A stretch of DNA of 64,000 bases, taken from positions 16,672 through 80,671 of the forward strand of contig JAHHHV010000087.1 in NCBI GenBank assembly GCA_019359155.1, in the 5' to 3' direction. The translations under genes and the position numbers were made by a program. Under the pieces are notes generated by a model, which was not told where the DNA came from, did no database searches, and was given only the letters and a program-made list of their open reading frames with translations. Below are positions 58,611 through 64,000 of the stretch, piece by piece; position 1 is the stretch's first letter; each line of letters starts with the position of its first letter. The DNA comes from Pegethrix bostrychoides GSE-TBD4-15B (GTDB taxonomy: Bacteria; Cyanobacteriota; Cyanobacteriia; Elainellales; Elainellaceae).

Positions 58611-61376
58611 GTGCTGATCCATCCAATTCCCGATTGGATCGATTCAGCGAGTGGCACTATGAATTCTAAAACGGTTTCTACAGATGCTTTTCAGGCTCCA
58701 CCGATACAGGAAAATCTGAATCAACCGTTACCTTGGGGCGCAGATATCGTCAGTGTAATGGCGTCCGATGACAAGGCTATTGAAGATTGTCTAAATTGGC
58801 TGAGCTTTCATCGGCTTTGGGGGCAGCTTCCAGCAGCAGTATTGCAGGCGATCGCCCAGTCATTGCAGTCCTTTCGCGTTGAACCCCAAACACCGATCTA
58901 CCGGGAAGGCCAAAACAATATTGGGCTATACCTGCTGAAATGGGGCGCAGTCGAGATTGCTCGGCTCTCCCCGATTGGCAAATCTCTGATTCGCTATCGC
59001 AGTGCTGGCGAGCTATTCGGCTATGTGTCACTGATGGCAAACCCCAAAAACGGCAGTCACCAGACCCAGGCGATCGCCCTCACGGCTAGTGAAATCTGGT
59101 TTTTGCCCGAGGCTCGGTTTCGTCAGTTGATGCAGCAGTATGCCGAATTTGAACGGATGTTCAATACGCTGTTAGCGCAAGACTTAAACGCCTTCAGTGC
59201 CCGCATTGCTCAAGAACAACGCCGCATTCAAGGCTTACAATCTTACATTCAAGCTGTTCCAACGGGGGAAATGATCCTGGGCAACAGCAAAGCCAGTCAA
59301 AAGCTGGTGGAACAAGTTGATCAAGCCGCTGCCACTCTCAAACCTGTCTTGTTTCAAGCTCAACCGGGAACTGGAAAAACCTTTCTGGCGGGGCTGATCC
59401 ATGCCCGTTCTGGACTCGCAGACCAACCTTTTGCTGAGCTAGACTGTACCAAGTTTGCCAGATTAGAGGATGGCATGCTCAATACTGACTTTTTATTCGG
59501 CAGAGTCGGCGGACAACCGGGCATCCTCGAACTGTTGGAGCGGGGAACCTTACTGCTGAATCATGTCCAGGTGTTGAGTGGGGGAGATCGCGCCCGCCTG
59601 ATCGACTATTGCCAAACGGGGAGTATCCTGCCGAACCATGCGCTGAGTGACGCTAATTCTAACAGTCTGACAACCCTGCCTCCCAAGCCGGTTCAGTCCT
59701 GGGTACGCTTAATCCTGGCCGCTCCGGACAAACTAGAGTTGCGAGATGTAGACGCAATTTCCATTAAGCTGTTTAGCTTGCCCCAGCGCAAGGCCGATAT
59801 TCCAGCCTTTGCCCGTCACTTCTTAGCCCAGTTCTGTCAGGCTCAAAATCGTCCGCTGCTAGCGCTAGATCAGTCAGATCTGCGGCGCTTGATTAGCTAT
59901 GACTATCCGGGCAACCTCACCGAACTGGCAGAAATTTTGCATCGGGCGGTGATCATGACCCCACCAGGGCAGGCTGTGATTTCAGAACAAGCCCTCTGGT
60001 CGGTGCAGTCTGCGAAGAACGCTTTCCGAGTGGATTTGCTTACCCATGTCCCCTGGCTGCGGCAACTGTTGCTGAGTCGCTGGTATCCAGAGGGCATTTG
60101 GATAGCGATGATGGCGTTTTTTGTGCCCGTCACAATCGCCGGGTTCCTGGGGCCTCAAGCACGAGACAGCAGCGTCACCCTCAATCTGTTTTGGGCTTGG
60201 TGGTGGCCGGGTTATTTATTTCTCTTTGTTTTTCTCGGTCGTATTTGGTGTGCCGTTTGCCCGTTTATGATTACAGCAGAATGGCTGCGTCGGTTCTCCC
60301 TCTGGCTGTTTCCGCGCCAGCAGCTCACCTGGAATACCCAATGGCTGAATCGCTGGGGAGCCTGGATCTTATTTGGTGGCTTCGTGGCCATTTACCTGTG
60401 GGAAAAGCTCTGGGATTTGCCGCATCATGCCTATCTATCTGCCTGGTTGCTCTTAGCGATTACAGCCGGAGCGGTGATTTTTAGCCTGATTTATGAGCGG
60501 CGGCTCTGGTGTCGCTATCTCTGTCCGATTGGCGGTATGAACGGGATGTTTGCCAAGCTGGCGATGGTAGAGTTGCGATCGACCCAACAGGTCTGTGGGA
60601 GTCAGTGCAGCAGCTTTGGTTGCTACAAAGGCAGTAGCGCTACCCCCGTTACCTTTGTTGATGCGCTGCCGACGGAAGGACAGGCAACGGGCGGCTGTCC
60701 GCTCTACTCGCATCCCGCGCAATTGCCGGACAACCGAGACTGTGTGCTCTGTATGACCTGCCTCAAAGCCTGCCCGAATCGTTCGGTGCAGTTAAACCTG
60801 CGGTTTCCCACCTCAGACTTGCTGGATCATCATCGAGGCTTTTGGGCAGAAGCCGCGCTCCTATTGCTACTGTTCGGTGGGGTGTTTATGCACCATGCCC
60901 AACGGCTTCTAGCATGGCTAGGCTGGCACGATATGCCCATCGATGCGGATCATCTACTGACCAGTATGCCGATCGTCCTGGCGCTCCTGAGTATCCCAGC
61001 CGTGCTAACCTATGTCACTCATACGATTGCCCGCCTGCTTGATCCCAAACAACCAACCTATCTCACCGTCATCTACGCTTATTTGCCCTTTACCCTGGCC
61101 GCTAACCTGGCGCACTACGTTCCAGCAGCGGTCACAGAAGCGGGTCAAATTCTGCCTGTCTTGGCCCGAACTCTGGGCTTTAGCGGCACGGGCTTACCGA
61201 CTCTCACCTGGAGTGCTGATGTGGCGGCATTCCTGCAGGGAGTCACGTTGCTCTCCGCTCTGATTTTCAGTGTCTATCCGCTGTTACGTATTACCCAGCG
61301 CACCTTACTCAGCAATCTGCCTCACCTGATCCTGATGATGGGATTTACAATTTTCTTCTTTAAACTCATGATTTAA
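58611..61376 (+). CDS. cNMP-fold / degenerate AAA / NosR-NapH-like Fe-S membrane fusion protein
   Basis: A 921-residue three-part protein. Residues about 65-200: cNMP-binding-like fold with a changed phosphate cassette. About 215-460: an AAA domain of the sigma-54-activator class with Walker A QPGTGKT (251-257). It lacks the GAFTGA loop (LFG is followed at once by RVGGQPGILE), its Walker B is LLLNHV rather than LFLDEI, and the sensor-II VREL is LTEL. About 495-920: a NosR/NapH-like membrane part with CAVCP (Cys547, Cys550), CRYLCP (634, 638), a Cys cluster 662-671, and a 4Fe-4S motif CVLCMTCLKACP (711-721). The GTG at 58611 has a purine-rich site; ATG 58659 is an alternative. A redox-linked signalling or electron-transfer role is inferred. 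Confidence 0.8.
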   Translation: MLIHPIPDWIDSASGTMNSKTVSTDAFQAPPIQENLNQPLPWGADIVSVMASDDKAIEDCLNWLSFHRLWGQLPAAVLQAIAQSLQSFRVEPQTPIYREGQNNIGLYLLKWGAVEIARLSPIGKSLIRYRSAGELFGYVSLMANPKNGSHQTQAIALTASEIWFLPEARFRQLMQQYAEFERMFNTLLAQDLNAFSARIAQEQRRIQGLQSYIQAVPTGEMILGNSKASQKLVEQVDQAAATLKPVLFQAQPGTGKTFLAGLIHARSGLADQPFAELDCTKFARLEDGMLNTDFLFGRVGGQPGILELLERGTLLLNHVQVLSGGDRARLIDYCQTGSILPNHALSDANSNSLTTLPPKPVQSWVRLILAAPDKLELRDVDAISIKLFSLPQRKADIPAFARHFLAQFCQAQNRPLLALDQSDLRRLISYDYPGNLTELAEILHRAVIMTPPGQAVISEQALWSVQSAKNAFRVDLLTHVPWLRQLLLSRWYPEGIWIAMMAFFVPVTIAGFLGPQARDSSVTLNLFWAWWWPGYLFLFVFLGRIWCAVCPFMITAEWLRRFSLWLFPRQQLTWNTQWLNRWGAWILFGGFVAIYLWEKLWDLPHHAYLSAWLLLAITAGAVIFSLIYERRLWCRYLCPIGGMNGMFAKLAMVELRSTQQVCGSQCSSFGCYKGSSATPVTFVDALPTEGQATGGCPLYSHPAQLPDNRDCVLCMTCLKACPNRSVQLNLRFPTSDLLDHHRGFWAEAALLLLLFGGVFMHHAQRLLAWLGWHDMPIDADHLLTSMPIVLALLSIPAVLTYVTHTIARLLDPKQPTYLTVIYAYLPFTLAANLAHYVPAAVTEAGQILPVLARTLGFSGTGLPTLTWSADVAAFLQGVTLLSALIFSVYPLLRITQRTLLSNLPHLILMMGFTIFFFKLMI

Positions 61377-61439
61377 ACTCCCCAAAACTGTACTGCCGCA
61401 AGCGATCGCAGATCTCTAGACTTACCCTTAACTATTCCT

Positions 61440-62318
61440 ATGCAGAGAGTCGAATTATTAACGCAGATCAAGGCACAGCAACAAATGCTGCAATTACCAG
61501 ATCTACAGCTCGCTTATTTGGAGTGGAACCGAGGACAGGAACCCTTGCTCTTGTTGCATGGCATGGCGGATCACAGTTTAGTCTGGGTTCAACTAGGAGA
61601 ATTTCTACAAGACGACTATCATATTCTTGCACCTGATTTACGGGGGCATGGCAACAGTAGTAAGCCCTTAAGTGGCTATCGTTGCGCTGATATTATCGCC
61701 GATCTGGAAGCGTTGATGGCACATCGGGGCTGGAGTTCGGCTCATGTCGTTGCCCATTCCTGGTCAGCTAAAGTGGCCGCAGTTTGGGCAAAACAGCACC
61801 CCTCAGCGATTCGGAGTCTGGTGCTGGTCGATCCTTTTTTTATCAACCCCATTCCGCGCTGGCTGAAGCCCAGCTTTCCCTTGTTATACCGTGTTCTGCC
61901 GTTTCTCAAGATGTTGGGGCCGTTTGAAACCTATGAACAGGCAAAGCAGCAGGCGATGCAGCTGAAGCAATATAACGGCTGGAGTGACTGGCAGCAAGCA
62001 GTGTTTGCCACGAGTGTTGAGCAGAAACCCGATGGTAGATGGGGGAGTAAGTTTGTGGTGCAAGCCAGAGATGAGATCTTTGAAGATGTGATGGAGGTCG
62101 CTGGTTTAACAACTGCAATCACCATTCCCACCCTGTTTATTCAGCCAGAGCAAGGACTAAACCGCATGGCATGGCAGCTGAAACCTTATCGCACCTATCT
62201 ACAAAATCTCCAGCTGACTCAAGTTGCGGGGAATCATTGGTGCTTTCTAGTAGAACCGATCGCATTTAATCAAGCAGTAGCAACATTTCTAGAATCCCAA
62301 CGGCAGGATTTCGTCTAG
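61440..62318 (+). CDS. Alpha/beta hydrolase
   Basis: A 292-residue alpha/beta hydrolase with the oxyanion LLLHGMADHS, APDLRGHGNSS, a nucleophile elbow VVAHSWSAK (Ser in place of the usual GxSxG; the elbow is AHSWS), a lid region (about 140-220) and a C-terminal His in VAGNHWCFLV. The Gly residues flanking the nucleophile are replaced by Ala and Ser, so activity on ordinary esters is uncertain. Substrate is unknown. It lies 63 bases after the Fe-S fusion gene and 22 bases before cysteine synthase, so may belong to the same unit. Confidence 0.82.
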   Translation: MQRVELLTQIKAQQQMLQLPDLQLAYLEWNRGQEPLLLLHGMADHSLVWVQLGEFLQDDYHILAPDLRGHGNSSKPLSGYRCADIIADLEALMAHRGWSSAHVVAHSWSAKVAAVWAKQHPSAIRSLVLVDPFFINPIPRWLKPSFPLLYRVLPFLKMLGPFETYEQAKQQAMQLKQYNGWSDWQQAVFATSVEQKPDGRWGSKFVVQARDEIFEDVMEVAGLTTAITIPTLFIQPEQGLNRMAWQLKPYRTYLQNLQLTQVAGNHWCFLVEPIAFNQAVATFLESQRQDFV

Positions 62319-62340
62319 CGCGCCAGTTCACTATCCCCTC

Positions 62341-63330
62341 ATGGTATCAATGCAGATTTACAACGACATCACAGAAATCACGGGTCACACACCGCTCGTC
62401 AAGCTGCAACGCTTACCCCAGCAGTTTGGCTGTGTCGCCGAACTTGTGCTGAAGCTAGAAGGTCTGAATCCGGCCAAGTCCGTGAAAGACCGGATTGCCG
62501 TCAGCATGATACTTGAAGCAGAACGAGCGGGGCTGATTCAACCCGGAATTTCGACGATCGTGGAGGCAACCTCTGGGAATACCGGCATTGGCTTAGCGAT
62601 GGTCTGTGCCGCCAAGGGCTATCGCCTGATTTTGACGATGCCAGAGAATATGAGCCAGGAACGACGACAAATTGTGCAGGCGTATGGTGCAGAGATCATC
62701 TTGACTGCCGCCGCAGCTGATATGCCAGGGGCGATCGCCCATGCGAATCAGCTACTCACTACACTGCCCCACAGCTTTTCACCCCATCAGTTCAGCAATC
62801 CTGCCAATCCCAAAATCCATTACGACACCACGGGGCCTGAAATTTGGCAGGATACTGATGGACAACTTGCCGCATTGGTCGTGGGGGTGGGAACGGGCGG
62901 CACCCTTACAGGCGCTGGACAGTATCTCAAACAGCAAAATCCCCAGCTCCAAATTATTGCGGTCGAACCTGCCAACAGTGCCGTGCTGAGTGGTAAGCCT
63001 GCGGGTGAACATAATTTACAAGGCATTGGCGCAGGCTTTATCCCAGATGTCTTGCGAGTAGATTTGATGGATGAAATTGTCACCGTTACTGAAGCGCAGG
63101 CTTACGAGGCCGGACGACAATTGGCGCAAGTAGAAGGGATCATGAGCGGTATTTCAACAGGCGCGGCGGTCTATGGGGGGTTGCAAATCGGGCAACGATC
63201 GCAGTACCAGAATCAACGGATTGTGATCATTCAACCCAGCGCAGGAGAACGCTATCTCAGCACGGCAATGTGGGACGAGAGTCGCACAGAAACTGCTTTA
63301 CCAGCATCTCCTACAGTCAGTCATGGATAA
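62341..63330 (+). CDS. cysK: Cysteine synthase (O-acetylserine sulfhydrylase)
   Basis: A 329-residue PLP enzyme of the CysK/CysM fold. The PLP Lys is in LNPAKSVKDRIA; the substrate loop TSGNTG and the phosphate-binding GTGGTLTG are both present, and the end has GISTGAAV. It combines sulfide with O-acetylserine to make cysteine, so it would assimilate sulfide handled by the neighbouring sulfur operon. Two ATGs, 62341 and 62350, are possible starts. Its stop overlaps the Nudix-like gene start by eight bases, so the two are coupled. Confidence 0.9.
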   Translation: MVSMQIYNDITEITGHTPLVKLQRLPQQFGCVAELVLKLEGLNPAKSVKDRIAVSMILEAERAGLIQPGISTIVEATSGNTGIGLAMVCAAKGYRLILTMPENMSQERRQIVQAYGAEIILTAAAADMPGAIAHANQLLTTLPHSFSPHQFSNPANPKIHYDTTGPEIWQDTDGQLAALVVGVGTGGTLTGAGQYLKQQNPQLQIIAVEPANSAVLSGKPAGEHNLQGIGAGFIPDVLRVDLMDEIVTVTEAQAYEAGRQLAQVEGIMSGISTGAAVYGGLQIGQRSQYQNQRIVIIQPSAGERYLSTAMWDESRTETALPASPTVSHG

Positions 63331-63931
63331 CATACCCTCCCATTCCAACCAACCCTGGCAGGTGCGCGATCGCTTCCTAGAACTCAACTCGCGTTGGATG
63401 ACGCTGATTGGCGAACACCTGCAAGACCATCAGGGCAAAATCCTGGAATACTGGCGGATTGAGAAAGCAGATTCGGTGATTGTTCTCCCCATTCTGGGCA
63501 ATTGCATCTTACTGGCATCCCTCAGCTACCGTCCTGGAATCGGACAAGTGACGTTAGATTTTCCGGGTGGTCGGCTGCTCAAGGAACAAACGCCCGAACA
63601 GGCGGCGATCGCGACCTTAGAGCGAGAATTAGGGATTGAAGCAGCGAATATTACTCAATTGATTCCTTTAAATACCGAAGGTTGGGCAGTGAACAGTTCC
63701 TTTTCCAGTCAAAAACTTTATAGTTTTGTAGCTCACATTGACAAAACCACAAAACGTATTCCTGAAACATTTCCGTTCAGTCATCCTGCGACTCCAGCAG
63801 AATTCCAGCAGTTGCTCCAAAAATTCACTTGTTTACAGTGCCGTGCCGTCTTTTTGGAGTGGTGGTTAAATCTTAAGCTCGACTTTATCCATCTAGGCTG
63901 CGTAGCACAAGAGGCTAGACCAGCAGTCTAG
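63323..63931 (+). CDS. Nudix-fold protein with a degenerate Nudix box
   Basis: A 202-residue protein in the Nudix fold with an ADP-ribose-pyrophosphatase-like N-terminal domain (RDRFLELNSRWMTLIGEHL) and the strand VTLDFPGGRL. The box expected as AAIRELREELGIE reads AAIATLERELGIE: the catalytic Arg and first Glu are replaced by Ala and Thr and one metal-binding Glu by Arg, leaving only the last Glu. It may therefore bind a nucleotide-sugar without hydrolysing it. It overlaps cysK by eight bases. The remaining 69 bases to the window end hold no gene. Confidence 0.78.
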   Translation: MDNIPSHSNQPWQVRDRFLELNSRWMTLIGEHLQDHQGKILEYWRIEKADSVIVLPILGNCILLASLSYRPGIGQVTLDFPGGRLLKEQTPEQAAIATLERELGIEAANITQLIPLNTEGWAVNSSFSSQKLYSFVAHIDKTTKRIPETFPFSHPATPAEFQQLLQKFTCLQCRAVFLEWWLNLKLDFIHLGCVAQEARPAV

Positions 63932-64000
63932 GAGCGCTTTTGGTACTTTTACAATGTCGGTTGTTTGAGTAGATGTATAAAAAAGTCGCGCCTGCCAGAA

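Noticed and set aside
58357..58626. 89-codon minus-strand frame upstream of the Fe-S fusion gene
   Set aside because: It translates heptamer and other short repeats, overlaps the start of a better-supported gene and has no domain.
58611..61376. Annotation as a sigma-54-dependent transcription activator
   Set aside because: The GAFTGA loop, canonical Walker B and sensor-II Arg are missing and no DNA-binding helix-turn-helix is seen; cyanobacteria also lack sigma-54.

Overview
The window is cyanobacterial chromosome-type DNA. The evidence is a set of family signatures I know mainly from cyanobacteria (DUF928, DUF1822, DUF2721, CHAT-CHASE2 and TPR-CHAT proteins beside a two-partner-secretion exoprotein, an NHLM peptide-export cluster, a short-Q-loop cytochrome bd oxidase), heptanucleotide tandem repeats of the STRR kind, and, in the right third only, a dense scatter of the HIP1 octamer GCGATCGC. 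A filamentous, Leptolyngbya-like or related lineage is the likeliest source, but the species cannot be fixed from this sequence.

Left part (0-11 kb): a receiver-only response regulator with Asn at the phosphoacceptor position; carbohydrate enzymes (GH15 on plus; SDR/glucose-dehydrogenase-like and GH63-like on minus, ending in the decayed N-terminus of a GMC oxidoreductase); a small lipoprotein; an effector-less NB-ARC/STAND ATPase; and a cellulose-synthase-like GT2 with a PilZ-like tail.

Peptide export (11.5-19.6 kb): a double cNMP-fold protein, an NHLM membrane-fusion protein, a C39-peptidase/ABC exporter with intact Cys-His-Asp, and a second NHLM ABC exporter. Between the two exporters, on the opposite strand, lies an 86-residue gene with its own Shine-Dalgarno and terminator. 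It encodes three tandem copies of a double-glycine leader-like segment, each followed by an almost identical short DGGQY core and a basic pair. This is the most striking candidate system here.

Middle (19.7-40.3 kb): a membrane-anchored ferredoxin/reductase fusion, DUF2721, an orphan histidine kinase, then a divergent locus. On minus it carries a sigma-like factor, DUF1822, CHAT-CHASE2 and DUF928; on plus a zinc metalloprotease, a TpsA-like exoprotein and a TPR-CHAT protease. Each arm has the same 20-bp element in its promoter region. It is followed by a nucleotide-sugar epimerase, a histidine phosphatase and an ABC exporter.

Right part (40.8-64 kb): a sulfide and respiration island. Sulfide:quinone reductase, two ArsR regulators, an SCP2-like protein, a rhodanese, an RND pump, a persulfide dioxygenase, a truncated DUF442 gene, a rhodanese-DUF2892 protein, a TauE exporter and cytochrome bd (CydAB) would oxidise sulfide, process persulfide, export sulfur oxyanions and keep respiration running under sulfide. 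Next come ferrous-iron uptake (FeoABC), an unusual cNMP/AAA/Fe-S membrane fusion protein, an alpha/beta hydrolase, cysteine synthase and a Nudix-fold protein. Seventeen exact HIP1 sites fall between 43.2 and 63.6 kb; I found none by eye before that, which suggests that the right part has a different history from the left.
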